A DNA stretch of 64,000 bases from Polyangia bacterium (GTDB lineage Bacteria > Myxococcota_A > Polyangia > Nannocystales > Nannocystaceae): positions 434,001 to 498,000 of the forward strand of contig JAUIFF010000003.1 in NCBI GenBank assembly GCA_030429545.1. The letters run 5' to 3'. A program made the position numbers and the translations under genes. Positions 45,338 to 54,717 of the stretch are shown piece after piece; the stretch's first letter is position 1, and every line of letters starts with the position of its first letter. The notes below the pieces were generated by a model, which was not told the DNA's origin, made no database searches, and worked only from the letters and a program-made list of their open reading frames with translations.

Positions 45338-46624
45338 ATGGCTAACAATGAACATACAACAAACATGGGTCGCCGCACGCTCCTGCGCGGGCTTTTTGGT
45401 GGCGCCGGATTGGCCGCGATTGCAACCGGGCTCTCGCCAGCGTTTGTCCGCAGCCCGCTGGCCTTTGCCGGGACTGGAAATATGCCTGGCGCCCCTCAGT
45501 TTTTAATTTTGGCTGCCTCGGACCGAGGCGACCCGGTCAACGCCAACTGTCCCGGGACCTACGACCACGACGGCATCAGCCACCCCGAGAGCAACGACTT
45601 CGCCAAAACCCCACTCCAGCTCGGTTCGGTGTCGACAACCGCGGCCGCGCTGTGGAGCAACCTGCCGCAGTGGGTACTCGATCGAACATGTTTTATCCAC
45701 CATGCAACGCGAAGTGCCGTCCATTCAGAGATGCCGAAAATCCTGCGACTGATGGGGGCGGTCAACTCCGGCGAAATGCTGCCCACGCTGATCGCCAACC
45801 ACCAAGCGCCCGTGCTCGACACCATTCAGGCAACGCCGGTCAACGTCGGCCGCAACGTCAATCTCACGGCAGGAGGCGTTGCCCTGCCCAAGTTCCAGCC
45901 GACCGCGCTCAAGCAGTTGCTGACCGCCGCGAATGGGCCGCTCGCCGACCTTCGGAGCCTGCGCGACCAACATGTCGATGAAATCCACGCGATTTTAAAA
46001 CAGGACGGCACCACCGAACAGCGCAAGTACCTCGACGCCCGCGCCCAGTCCCGCGAGGATGCCCGCAAGCTCGCCGACGATGCGGCCTCGATCTTTGCCA
46101 TGGTCGAAGACGATGGCGTGCTCAGTGAGCTCCTGGCTGCGCTGGCACTGTTTCGCCTGCGCGTCACGCCGGTGGTCACGGTGTCACTGCCATTTGGCGG
46201 CGATAACCACAGCGACGTTGGTTTGCAGGAAGAAATCGACCAACACGGCGACACTCTAGAGGCCCTCGGTCTACTCATGGCCACCCTCGACACCTTCGAC
46301 ATGGCCGACCAGGTCACCCTCGCCAGCCTCAATATCTTTGGCCGGACCCTCCAAAGTGACCCGGCTGGCGGCCGTGACCATTGGTCGAAGCACTCGGTGA
46401 GCCTGATGATCGGCAAGTGTGTGCGCGCGGGAGTGGTTGGCGGCCTCGCAGCGGACGGCGAGGATTTTGTATGCACACCGATTACCGGCGAGGGCATCGA
46501 CGTTCCCTACGAAGACACGCTTGTCGCCACGGGAAAAACCATCTGGGCGGCCACAGGCACGGCTCCAGAGGTCATCGACGCGGCAATTCCAGCAAGTTCA
46601 ATCCTCACGCCGGCACTGGTGTAG
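45338..46624 (+). CDS. Tat-exported DUF1501-family protein
   Basis: The 428-residue protein starts with a twin-arginine-like signal (GRRTLLRGLFGGAGLAAIAT). The body contains QFLILAASDRGDPVNANCPG, FIHHATRSAVHSEMPKIL, PFGGDNHSDVGLQEEIDQHG and NIFGRTLQSDPAGGRDHWSK. Together these fit the DUF1501 family, related to sulfatase/alkaline-phosphatase folds and of unknown substrate. It pairs with the upstream cytochrome-motif lipoprotein, a recurrent pairing in Myxococcota and Planctomycetota. Start ATG 45338 gives the complete Tat signal. Confidence 0.85.
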   Translation: MANNEHTTNMGRRTLLRGLFGGAGLAAIATGLSPAFVRSPLAFAGTGNMPGAPQFLILAASDRGDPVNANCPGTYDHDGISHPESNDFAKTPLQLGSVSTTAAALWSNLPQWVLDRTCFIHHATRSAVHSEMPKILRLMGAVNSGEMLPTLIANHQAPVLDTIQATPVNVGRNVNLTAGGVALPKFQPTALKQLLTAANGPLADLRSLRDQHVDEIHAILKQDGTTEQRKYLDARAQSREDARKLADDAASIFAMVEDDGVLSELLAALALFRLRVTPVVTVSLPFGGDNHSDVGLQEEIDQHGDTLEALGLLMATLDTFDMADQVTLASLNIFGRTLQSDPAGGRDHWSKHSVSLMIGKCVRAGVVGGLAADGEDFVCTPITGEGIDVPYEDTLVATGKTIWAATGTAPEVIDAAIPASSILTPALV

Positions 46625-46632
46625 CAACTCCG

Positions 46633-47787
46633 ATGTACAAACAACTTATCCTTGTATCTGCTCTTCTCATCACGCCCGCGTGTACGGGCGAACCGGGTGC
46701 GACCGATGGCTCTGCGACAGCTGCCACTGCGACGAGCGAGTCAACTCTCGGCTCGGAGACAAACGACGCGACAAACGACGCGACGACACAGGGCCCGAGC
46801 ACCGGATCGGGTGAGGCTACGGAGACCGGGGACACCAGCGAAACCGGGGATGCCAGCGATACCAGCGATACCAGCGATACTGGGGACACCAGCGACACGT
46901 CGCAGCCCCTCGAATGTAGCTACGGTCTCGGCGCTGGAGGTTTGACATTTTCGGCCCAGCTCGACGACCCATTGGACCAGTTGCTGACCGAGTCTGACCG
47001 CCCCGAAACGGGTGAGGTCTATTGCCTCGTGGGTAGTGACCAATCGGTGGTGATGGTCCCGGGCCTCGGCCTGTCCCACTATGTCTACCTGACCACACCC
47101 GATCGCCGCGCCGGCTGGGCCAGCCTATTTGCAAATGCAAATGTTAGCGCCCATGTGCTCAACCCGGCCCGCAATCTTACAACCGCCGACGACCCTGAAG
47201 CTGGGGATAACCTCAGTATGTGGGCCCAGGACGACTACTGGTCCAAATGGGGGTTTGGCCCCGCCAACCCAGAGCCCTACCCCGAGGTCCGGTTTCCCGT
47301 GGCTGACATCGACGACTTCAATGTCCACATGCCCCAATACGGGCCTGGCCCTGGGGGCATGTCTGTGAGTCAAGCTGCGATCGACGAACTCACGGAGGTG
47401 ATGCAGGAAGTTGGCCCGGCGGTGTTGCTGGTCCACTCTGCCGCCGGTCCGGTTGGCTTTGCCGTGGCGTTTCAACACCCCGAACTTGTCGAAGCACTTG
47501 TGGTGGTCGAGCCCACCGGTTGCCCCGTCGAACCCGACCTCGTACCGCAAGTTCCGTTTTTGGCGATCTATGGTGACTATGTCCAACAGCGCGGTCAAAC
47601 GGGACGATTCAACGCCTGCCAAACAACCCGCGAGCTGGTGGCCGAAGCCGGGTTTGCGGCCGAGTTCTTCTCGTACCCGGCGATGGATGTGTTTGGCAAC
47701 ACCCACCTGTTGATGCAAGACAACAACAATCACGAGATTCAGGCGGACGTTTACACCTGGCTCGAAAACCATGTCTGGGGCGGATGA
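46633..47787 (+). CDS. Lipoprotein alpha/beta-hydrolase
   Basis: The 384-residue product has a lipoprotein signal (YKQLILVSALLITPAC), a linker of short TGDTS/SDTSDT repeats (about 40-90) and an alpha/beta-hydrolase domain. The nucleophile elbow is VLLVHSAAGPVGFA, a late acid is likely in the segment after FLAIYGDYV, and a catalytic His candidate is in FGNTHLLMQD. It is probably an envelope esterase; the substrate is unknown. It follows the DUF1501 gene after 8 bases, completing a three-gene export operon. A palindrome at 47130 encodes FANAN. Confidence 0.8.
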   Translation: MYKQLILVSALLITPACTGEPGATDGSATAATATSESTLGSETNDATNDATTQGPSTGSGEATETGDTSETGDASDTSDTSDTGDTSDTSQPLECSYGLGAGGLTFSAQLDDPLDQLLTESDRPETGEVYCLVGSDQSVVMVPGLGLSHYVYLTTPDRRAGWASLFANANVSAHVLNPARNLTTADDPEAGDNLSMWAQDDYWSKWGFGPANPEPYPEVRFPVADIDDFNVHMPQYGPGPGGMSVSQAAIDELTEVMQEVGPAVLLVHSAAGPVGFAVAFQHPELVEALVVVEPTGCPVEPDLVPQVPFLAIYGDYVQQRGQTGRFNACQTTRELVAEAGFAAEFFSYPAMDVFGNTHLLMQDNNNHEIQADVYTWLENHVWGG

Positions 47788-47796
47788 CGGTCGTGC

Positions 47797-49230
47797 CTAT
47801 ACCCGTACACGGGCCGTAAATCTACCCTTGCGCGCCGCGTGCTGGCCGAGCAACGGCTCGACCACCTCGGCCAAAAATTCGTCGACCTGCTCCGGTGCCC
47901 GCCCGACATAACGCTCCGGCGCGATCACACTGTCGTCGACAAACGGCCCGAGTTCTTGGTCTTGTTGCATGCGCTTCATGAGGTCGTTGCGGCGCCCCGA
48001 CTTCATCTCGGCGATTGCTTGCATACTCAAGGTTCGCACCACTTCGTGTAGGTCCTGGCGGCTCTTACCCGCCCGTGTGCCCCGCATGATGATGTTTTCG
48101 GTCGCCATAAACGGCAGCTCCTCAGCCAGGTTGGCGCGGATCATCTCGGGATGCACAACCAGGCCCGCGGTGACATCGACGAGGAGGTTGAGCACAGCGT
48201 CGGTCGCCAAGAATGCTTCGGTCAACACCAAGCGGCGGTTGGCACTGTCGTCGAGGGTGCGTTCAAACCACTGATTGGCGTGGGTTTCGCGGGGGCTGGT
48301 CGCCAGCGAATGGACAAACCGGGCCAGGCTACACATCCGTTCGCTGCGCATGGGGTTGCGTTTGTAGGCCATTGCCGACGACCCGATCTGCCGCTTGCCA
48401 AACGGTTCTTCGACCTCGCGCTTATGGGCCAACAGCCGCAGGTCGACGGCAAACTTGCTAACCGAACCGCAAACATCGGCAAGTGCCGAGACCACCCAGG
48501 TGTCGACCTTGCGGGTGTAGGTTTGGCCGCTAACCGGGATCGAGCGCGAAAACCCCATCGCTGCACATACACGTTTATCGAGTTCCCGAACCTTTTGGCT
48601 GTCGCCGTCAAACAGGTTTAAAAACGAGGCCTGGGTCCCGGTGGTGCCCTTGACCCCGCGCATGCACAGGCGGCCATGCAAGTGGCTGATGGTTTCGAGG
48701 TCAAATGCGAGGTCCTGGGCCCACAGACACGCGCGCTTGCCCACGGTTGTCAGCTGGGCCGGTTGAAAATGTGTATAGGCAAGACACGGCAGGGCACGAT
48801 GCTCGCGGGCAAACCCGGCCAGCTGGTCGATCGCGGTATACAGCCGGTCCATGATGAGCTCTAGGCCATCGCGCAACATCACCACCTCGGCGTTGTCGGC
48901 CACGTAGCAGCTCGTGGCACCGGTGTGGATGACCTTGGCCGCCTCCGCCCCGGCAACTTCGCCGTAGTGGTGGACATGGGCCATGACGTCGTGGCGAAGT
49001 TGCGCCTCTAGCTCGGCGACCCGGGCAAAGTCGATCTCCTCGCGATGCTTGCGCAAAGCCGCGATCTGCTCACCGCGAATCGGCAGCCCGAGCTCATGTT
49101 GGGCCTGGGCAAGCGCGATCCACAGGTCGCGCCACAGCAGCACACGTCGGCGATCGGAGAAGTTGGCCAGCATCTGCGCGGTCGCGTAACGGCTGGCAAG
49201 CGGGCTGACATATTGGGCGCGGGGGGTCAT
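47797..49230 (-). CDS. purB: Adenylosuccinate lyase
   Basis: Cleaves adenylosuccinate and SAICAR in purine synthesis. The 477-residue protein has the superfamily signature GSSAMAYKRNPMRSERMCS, an upstream HHYGEVAGAEAAKVIHTGAT segment and TTGTQASFLNLFDGD. Length and motif order match the fumarase/aspartase superfamily PurB branch. ATG 49228-49230 (MTPRAQYVSPLASRY) is preferred to a GTG 21 bases upstream. It converges on the hydrolase gene with a 9-base gap. A palindrome at 48562 encodes RVCAA. Confidence 0.95.
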   Translation of the reverse strand: MTPRAQYVSPLASRYATAQMLANFSDRRRVLLWRDLWIALAQAQHELGLPIRGEQIAALRKHREEIDFARVAELEAQLRHDVMAHVHHYGEVAGAEAAKVIHTGATSCYVADNAEVVMLRDGLELIMDRLYTAIDQLAGFAREHRALPCLAYTHFQPAQLTTVGKRACLWAQDLAFDLETISHLHGRLCMRGVKGTTGTQASFLNLFDGDSQKVRELDKRVCAAMGFSRSIPVSGQTYTRKVDTWVVSALADVCGSVSKFAVDLRLLAHKREVEEPFGKRQIGSSAMAYKRNPMRSERMCSLARFVHSLATSPRETHANQWFERTLDDSANRRLVLTEAFLATDAVLNLLVDVTAGLVVHPEMIRANLAEELPFMATENIIMRGTRAGKSRQDLHEVVRTLSMQAIAEMKSGRRNDLMKRMQQDQELGPFVDDSVIAPERYVGRAPEQVDEFLAEVVEPLLGQHAARKGRFTARVRV

Positions 49231-49467
49231 GGCGACGCGAGGGTACTGCACCGAACGCGTCGGCGCCGAGCCGTCAAAGTGACACCAACATGCCTAGATT
49301 ATTGACTATTTTAACGACATCTCGAAGTTCGGAGCGTGAGCCTGACCAAGCTTTGCAGGTGCGAGCCTCCGCACGGTTTTGCCTGCTGAGCGCGGCCGAT
49401 CGCGCGCGCTGGATTAAAAGGTATTTCGCGGAATAAGCTCAAGCTCCCCGCAGTTGGGAACGGTCGC

Positions 49468-50088
49468 ATGGACGCATCCGCACGTCGACGCTTTGAGCAG
49501 ACTGCGCTCCCCCACCTAGATCGGCTCTACGGGATGGCTCTCAAGCTGACCCGCAACCAAGCCGAGGCGGAGGATTTGGTTCAAGACGCGTTGGTTCGCG
49601 CCTACCGGTTTTGGCACACGTTCAAACCCGGTACGAGCGTCCGTGCGTGGCTGTTCACCATTTTGCGCAACACCTTTATCACCAAATACCACCGCAAAAA
49701 CCGGCGGCGCGCCATGGCCAACGACCTCAGCCAAGAAGTTGCCGCCCGCGATCCCGGTGTTGCCACGGTGTCCGCCGTCGTTCCCCCCCCGGACGCAGTC
49801 GTCGATCACCGTGGCACCCGGGCCAAAATCGACGAGGCCCTCGCCAAGCTCCCCGAGGACTACCGCATGGCGGTAACCTTGGCCGACATCGAAGGCTTGA
49901 CATACAAGGAAATCGCGGCGGTCATGGAGTGCCCAATCGGCACGGTCATGAGCCGGATTTACCGCGGTCGCAAACAACTGCACAAACTTCTACATGCACA
50001 TGCAACTGAAATGGGATTGGTCGAAGCACCCAAGCGCCCCGCGCCCCCTGTCTCGCTTAACGCCTATCGCAAACGAGGTCGGGCATGA
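49468..50088 (+). CDS. ECF-type RNA polymerase sigma factor (second)
   Basis: The 206-residue protein has region 2 (LPHLDRLYGMALKLTRNQAE, EDLVQDALVRAYRFWHTF, WLFTILRNTFITKYHRKNRR) and region 4 (LAKLPEDYRMAVTLADIEG, TYKEIAAVMECPIGTVMSRI). It carries a ~40-residue C-terminal tail rich in Pro, Arg and Lys. The stop overlaps the next ATG, coupling it to a likely anti-sigma gene. The 216 bases upstream hold an AT-rich patch (49289-49320) where the purB and sigma promoters could sit. A palindrome at 49995 encodes HAHAT. Confidence 0.92.
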   Translation: MDASARRRFEQTALPHLDRLYGMALKLTRNQAEAEDLVQDALVRAYRFWHTFKPGTSVRAWLFTILRNTFITKYHRKNRRRAMANDLSQEVAARDPGVATVSAVVPPPDAVVDHRGTRAKIDEALAKLPEDYRMAVTLADIEGLTYKEIAAVMECPIGTVMSRIYRGRKQLHKLLHAHATEMGLVEAPKRPAPPVSLNAYRKRGRA

Positions 50089-50933
50089 CAACGCATAACC
50101 CGTTCCAAGATCTAGAGCAGTCGCTCGGCGACGACTGTCACTCCCCGGTCGATACCCACCGTTTGGCCGGCCTGTTGCAACCCTACATCGACGGTACGAT
50201 CTCGGCCGAAGATCGCACCTGGGTCGACCAGCAGGCCGCCCAGGATTCCGGTGTATATGAACTTCTAAACGAGCAAACAGAGGTTCGTAGTGCCCTTCAG
50301 GCGATGGATCCGGTCGCCGCACCGCAGGCGCTTCGGGCCCGCGTGTTGCTCGAACTCGACGCCTTTGACCGCGAACAGGCACAGGTCACGGCCGAGCCAC
50401 AAACCTCCCCGTGGCGACGCCGACTGCGGGCCCTCGTTCGCGGGGCTGGGTTGATGGTCCCGGCGGGCGCCACCGCAGTCGCCCTATTTTTTGTTGTACG
50501 AACAAGCTTTGCACCGGTACCCGAGCCGACCGAACCCAACTCGGCACTGAGCACGGAGATCGGCAGTGGAGCCCTGCCCATCCAGCTCGGCAGCCCGGCG
50601 ACCAACCAACCGGGGCTCCAACCAGTCGCGCTGTCGTCGGCCCGCTCAAACTCGGCAAAAGTTGTCTATTCAATCAATGGCCAACTTGTGATCGACCAGC
50701 AACAACGTGCACATACACCCAAACCGCTGGGAACCCAAGTGCGCTACCGCGGCGTCACATTTTTTGTTGGCAACAGTCCCCAGGGACCTGTGGTTCGTTT
50801 CCGGCATCAGGGTGTCGACCACGAATTGAGCTTTGCACCGCAAAAACGGCCGGGAGATCTGCCCCAATCGCTGTTGCTCGAAGTCGGCCACATGCTGGCA
50901 ACACCCGAGGGCGCGTCTTCCGCAATGCGGTGA
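50085..50933 (+). CDS. Membrane anti-sigma factor
   Basis: The 282-residue product resembles zinc-finger-type anti-sigma factors in layout: LAGLLQPYIDGTISAEDRTW near the N-terminus is like the family's core, but the usual His-Cys-Cys zinc ligands are absent. One transmembrane helix (LMVPAGATAVALFFVV) follows at about 123-140, then an extended periplasmic part and a beta-like domain (KVVYSINGQLVIDQQQ; VRYRGVTFFVGNSPQGPVVR). It is coupled to the sigma gene by an ATGA overlap. A palindrome at 50708 encodes RAHTP. Confidence 0.8.
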   Translation: MTTHNPFQDLEQSLGDDCHSPVDTHRLAGLLQPYIDGTISAEDRTWVDQQAAQDSGVYELLNEQTEVRSALQAMDPVAAPQALRARVLLELDAFDREQAQVTAEPQTSPWRRRLRALVRGAGLMVPAGATAVALFFVVRTSFAPVPEPTEPNSALSTEIGSGALPIQLGSPATNQPGLQPVALSSARSNSAKVVYSINGQLVIDQQQRAHTPKPLGTQVRYRGVTFFVGNSPQGPVVRFRHQGVDHELSFAPQKRPGDLPQSLLLEVGHMLATPEGASSAMR

Positions 50934-51301
50934 TTGTGCTGCGGTTGTTGCCGCGCAGACGATGCATCTGCAACTCGCGGCGGCTGTCAGCCTAAAGCGC
51001 GAGGTGGGTGGCACGGGGTGATGGCACCTACCCATACTTCCGCGACGACTGTCCAGTAGTGACAGCATCGCCAGCTCCCATGCATGTGCAATTTCGCCGG
51101 CTTACTCGGCTATTTACGCCCGCGAGCACCACCGGCTTTCGCATGCGTTTGTGCCGATGACTCGCACCTCGCAAACGGGTTGCAAATGCACCCTTCGAAG
51201 TTTTTCCCCGGTTGCCGCCGGGTATGCGCGGGGCCGCTAGACACCTACACAACCTAATTCCGGGCTGGCAATCGGCCGGTCAACCGGGCTACCCTCGCCG
51301 C
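50934..51301. other. Gap with three palindromes between anti-sigma and FrzS-like genes
   Basis: About 370 bases without a convincing gene. Exact palindromes lie at 50963, 51081 and 51181, spaced 118 and 100 bases apart, the densest intergenic group in the window. The promoter of the FrzS-like gene should be here but no clear element is seen. Confidence 0.6.
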
Positions 51302-52960
51302 GTGTTTTCTGCGCTGATCATCGATGCTGACGGCAAGACTCCAGACTCGATCAAGGGAATGCTCGCACCATTCCCCTTTGAGTTCACAGTGACACACAAC
51401 GGCCCGGAAGCGGTGAGTATCGCCCAGTCGGTGTCTCCAGACATTATTTTTGTGCGCGCCGAACTGCCACTGACCTCGGGGTTTTCGGTGTGTAACCGGC
51501 TGCGACGCGACGGCCAAACAAAAACGATTCCGGTCATTTTGTACTCGTCGAACGTCAAAGAAGAGGTGTTCAACCAGCACCGGGTCTTGCGGACAGCTGC
51601 CAACGATTATTTGCGGATGCCGTTTGATGGCGAGCGCCTTGTCAACTCGGTCGGCCAGGTGCTCAACCTCAACGGCAAGGCCAAACGCAGCTCGCAACCA
51701 TCCCCGCAGGCGCGCCCACGATCGGAGTCCAAACGGACCGCACGCCCGGCCGAACCTTCGGGTGAGGTCGAAGCCTCGGCGGCCAAGTCGGGTAGCTTTC
51801 GCAGCCAACGCGAAGTCCTCAATCTCAAGGCCCAACTCAACGCTAAAAAGCGCGAACTGCTGGCACTCACCGATGAACTCGAAGTCAAAGATCGGGCCAT
51901 CCTCGATGCCAAACACAAAAACCGAGAGTTGCAGGCACAACTATCGGACCTCGAAGCCGGGTTGCTCAGCGCCCAGGAGCTCGTGCTCTCGTCGCAGGAG
52001 CAGGCCGATGCCGCTGTTCGTGACCGGGCCACGGTGCTCAAGCGCGAAGAGGGGCTCAAGGTTCGGCTCGAGGGGCTGCAAAAACGCCTCAAAGAAACCG
52101 AGACCGAACTCGACACAACCCGCACCCAGGCGGCCGAGCACCACGCCAAGCAAGACGGCATTATTGCCGGGCTCAAAGCTGACCTCGAGGACAGCAAAAA
52201 AGCATTCGCCGAACTGAGCGAAGCCAAGGCCAAGGTCGAAGCCGAACTCGCCTCGACCCGCGACGATGTCACGGCCCTCACCGCCCAACTCGATGGCACC
52301 CAGGACCGGGCCTCGAGCCTCGAAGCCGAGCTCGCCAAACAGGCCGAGGACAACCACGCCACCCTGACCCAACTCAAGGAACTCAACGAGTCGGCAATCG
52401 CTGAACTGCGCGAGGAACATCAGGCCGAACTCACCGCCCGCGACGATGCCCACCGCGAGGCACTCGCACGGCTCAACGAAGAACTTGAAGATACACGCAA
52501 CACGGCCCGCGAGCAGCAGGAGCGGATGTCCCATGCCCTGCAAGAGACCCAAGACGCCGCCCATGCCGAATCGGAACGCCTGCGCGACCTGATTGCCCGA
52601 ACCGAGGCCCAAGCCCTCGACGACCTCGACCGCCTAACCCACACCATGAACGAGGCCGAAAAACAGGCACGCGAGGAAATCACGCGCCTGACCGAGGCCA
52701 TGAAAGCGGCCGAGCAGGAGTTTATCGAGGACCGTCGACGGATCGAAACGGAGCTCATCGATACCCGCGAACAGGCCGAAAAACAGGCCGAGGCGGACCT
52801 CGAGCGTCTCGAGGAGACGTCGTCGCAACTGCGTGATACAACCGCCGACTTAGAGCGCACCAGGAGCCTGCTCCACGCCCGCAATCTCGCCGGGCAAAAA
52901 GCCCAACAGGCCCTCGCCATCGCGCTCAAGCTCCTCGAAGAACACGACGCAGGCCAGTGA
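51302..52960 (+). CDS. FrzS-like pseudo-receiver with long coiled coil
   Basis: From GTG 51302 the product is about 552 residues: a response-regulator-like receiver (about 1-125), a basic linker, then an almost unbroken coiled coil (about 170-552). The receiver lacks normal phosphorylation residues: the position of the acceptor Asp reads IIFVRAELP and the conserved Lys near the end reads YLRMPF, so it is probably a pseudo-receiver. Size and plan resemble the myxobacterial motility proteins FrzS and, less so, AglZ. It is coupled to hflX (stop overlaps GTG start). Whether it acts in polarity or motility is inference only. Confidence 0.75.
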   Translation: MFSALIIDADGKTPDSIKGMLAPFPFEFTVTHNGPEAVSIAQSVSPDIIFVRAELPLTSGFSVCNRLRRDGQTKTIPVILYSSNVKEEVFNQHRVLRTAANDYLRMPFDGERLVNSVGQVLNLNGKAKRSSQPSPQARPRSESKRTARPAEPSGEVEASAAKSGSFRSQREVLNLKAQLNAKKRELLALTDELEVKDRAILDAKHKNRELQAQLSDLEAGLLSAQELVLSSQEQADAAVRDRATVLKREEGLKVRLEGLQKRLKETETELDTTRTQAAEHHAKQDGIIAGLKADLEDSKKAFAELSEAKAKVEAELASTRDDVTALTAQLDGTQDRASSLEAELAKQAEDNHATLTQLKELNESAIAELREEHQAELTARDDAHREALARLNEELEDTRNTAREQQERMSHALQETQDAAHAESERLRDLIARTEAQALDDLDRLTHTMNEAEKQAREEITRLTEAMKAAEQEFIEDRRRIETELIDTREQAEKQAEADLERLEETSSQLRDTTADLERTRSLLHARNLAGQKAQQALAIALKLLEEHDAGQ

Positions 52961-54717
52961 GTTCGACTTTCGGCGACACCTCCAACCTCAAACCCAATCA
53001 CGCCCGCGCACTCGACCGCCTTTCTAGGCGTTCGGTGCCGGCAGTCCAGGTCATTTCGCAGGTCCTCGCCCGCGATGTCCTCGACCTCGCACTAGAGCTC
53101 GGCCGCCAAATCGGCCTGTTGATCGACCGGCGTGGACGGGTGCAACAGGTCGTGTTGGGCGATGCCCACAGTTTACATGTGCCGGAGTTTCGCCGGATTC
53201 GCGGCGCTGCTGGGCGTCTACGCGGCCTGCGGTTGGTTGTCACCCACCTCGTGAGCGACCCCCTCACCCGCGAGGAGTTGGCCGACCTCGCCAAGCTCAA
53301 GCTCGATTTGTTTGCCGCGGTGCACCGGGGCCCGGCTGGCCTCGCTATCGATCTCGCCAGCCTGTCGCCGGCGACGGCCGAATCAAACGATGCATTTACA
53401 CTACAAAAATGGCCGCGGGTGCCTCTGGCCGTGCTCACGCGGGTGGCCGATGGCGAAGACCCCGGCGAGCATGTGCTGGCCAAGGCCGGCGAAGTTCGGG
53501 GCAACCTTCCGGCCCCGTTTCCCGAGTTTATCCTCGAGCTCGAGTCGGCACTCCAGGCGGCCACGCACAAAGCCCGACGCGAACAAAAGGGCACCCGGGC
53601 GATTGTCTTGCATGTGCATCAAAACTCGCCCGACGTCGAGGCCCGCCAGCAGGAGATGTACGAGCTGTGTCGGACCGCCGGGGTTCACCTCGTCGAGCTC
53701 GCCCAACAACGCCGCCCCCACCCCGACCCGCGCACGTTTGTCGGCAGCGGCAAGCTCCGTGAAATCCTGATTCGCGCACTCGAGCAGGATGTCGAGCTAC
53801 TGATCTGCGACCCCGACCTCAGCCCTTCGCAGGCCCGGGTGATAGCCGAACGCACCGAGCTCAAGGTCATCGATCGCACCACCCTGATCCTCGACATCTT
53901 TGCCCAACACGCCCGCACCTCGGCCGGCAAACTCCAGGTCGAGCTCGCCCAGCTTCGCTACCGTTTGCCGCGGATGGTCGGTCGCGGGACGATGATGTCG
54001 CGGCTCGCCGGCGGAATCGGAGGCCGCGGCCCAGGTGAGACCAAACTCGAAATCGACAGGCGCCGGGCCAAAAGCCGAATTGGCGATCTCGAGCGCCGGC
54101 TCAAGTCGATGAAAAAGCAACGCGAACAACGGCGCTCACGCAGGCGAAAAAGCGGGGTCCCGGTGATTGCGATCGTCGGCTACACCAACGCCGGCAAGAG
54201 CACGCTGCTCAACACCGTGACCCAAAGCGACGTGCTCGCCGAAAACAAGCTGTTTGCCACCCTCGACCCCACGGTTCGCCGCGTCCGGTTTCCGCGTGAG
54301 CGCGAGGTGGTGATGCTCGATACTGTCGGGTTTATCCGCGACCTCCCGCCCCCGCTGATTCAGGCGTTTGGTGCCACCCTCGAAGAGGTCGCCGAGGCCG
54401 ACCTGTTGCTGATTGTCCTCGATGCCAGCGATCCGGGGCGCCAACAACAGCTCGACACCGTCGACGGGATCCTAGGCGAGCTCGGTGCCGGCGAAATCCC
54501 ACGCATGATGATCTACAACAAGTGCGACCGTCTCGACGAGGAGGCGCGCCAGGCCAGGGTTGCCGAAGCAGGTGCAGATACATTTTTTATTTCGGCCCTC
54601 GACCGCCGTAGCACCCGCCCATTAATGTTGGCGATCGAACAACGCCTGTGGGAACGCGGCAAGATCGAGCGTGAGCAGCCGGTCGAACTCGTCCCCGAGA
54701 CCGGGGCCGCCACGTAG
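52957..54717 (+). CDS. hflX: HflX-family GTPase
   Basis: HflX GTPases bind ribosomes and split stalled 70S particles. The 586-residue product has an extra N-terminal region (about 1-200) as in longer HflX forms, the HflX domain (AIVLHVHQNSPDVEARQQEM; RTFVGSGKLREI; GGIGGRGPGETKLEIDRRRA) and a GTPase domain with IVGYTNAGKSTLLN, DTVGFIRDLP and YNKCDRLD. It starts with GTG overlapping the previous stop. The 3' end and stop codon lie inside a 58-bp tandem duplication. Palindromes lie at 53391, 53609 and 54573. Confidence 0.93.
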   Translation: MSSTFGDTSNLKPNHARALDRLSRRSVPAVQVISQVLARDVLDLALELGRQIGLLIDRRGRVQQVVLGDAHSLHVPEFRRIRGAAGRLRGLRLVVTHLVSDPLTREELADLAKLKLDLFAAVHRGPAGLAIDLASLSPATAESNDAFTLQKWPRVPLAVLTRVADGEDPGEHVLAKAGEVRGNLPAPFPEFILELESALQAATHKARREQKGTRAIVLHVHQNSPDVEARQQEMYELCRTAGVHLVELAQQRRPHPDPRTFVGSGKLREILIRALEQDVELLICDPDLSPSQARVIAERTELKVIDRTTLILDIFAQHARTSAGKLQVELAQLRYRLPRMVGRGTMMSRLAGGIGGRGPGETKLEIDRRRAKSRIGDLERRLKSMKKQREQRRSRRRKSGVPVIAIVGYTNAGKSTLLNTVTQSDVLAENKLFATLDPTVRRVRFPREREVVMLDTVGFIRDLPPPLIQAFGATLEEVAEADLLLIVLDASDPGRQQQLDTVDGILGELGAGEIPRMMIYNKCDRLDEEARQARVAEAGADTFFISALDRRSTRPLMLAIEQRLWERGKIEREQPVELVPETGAAT

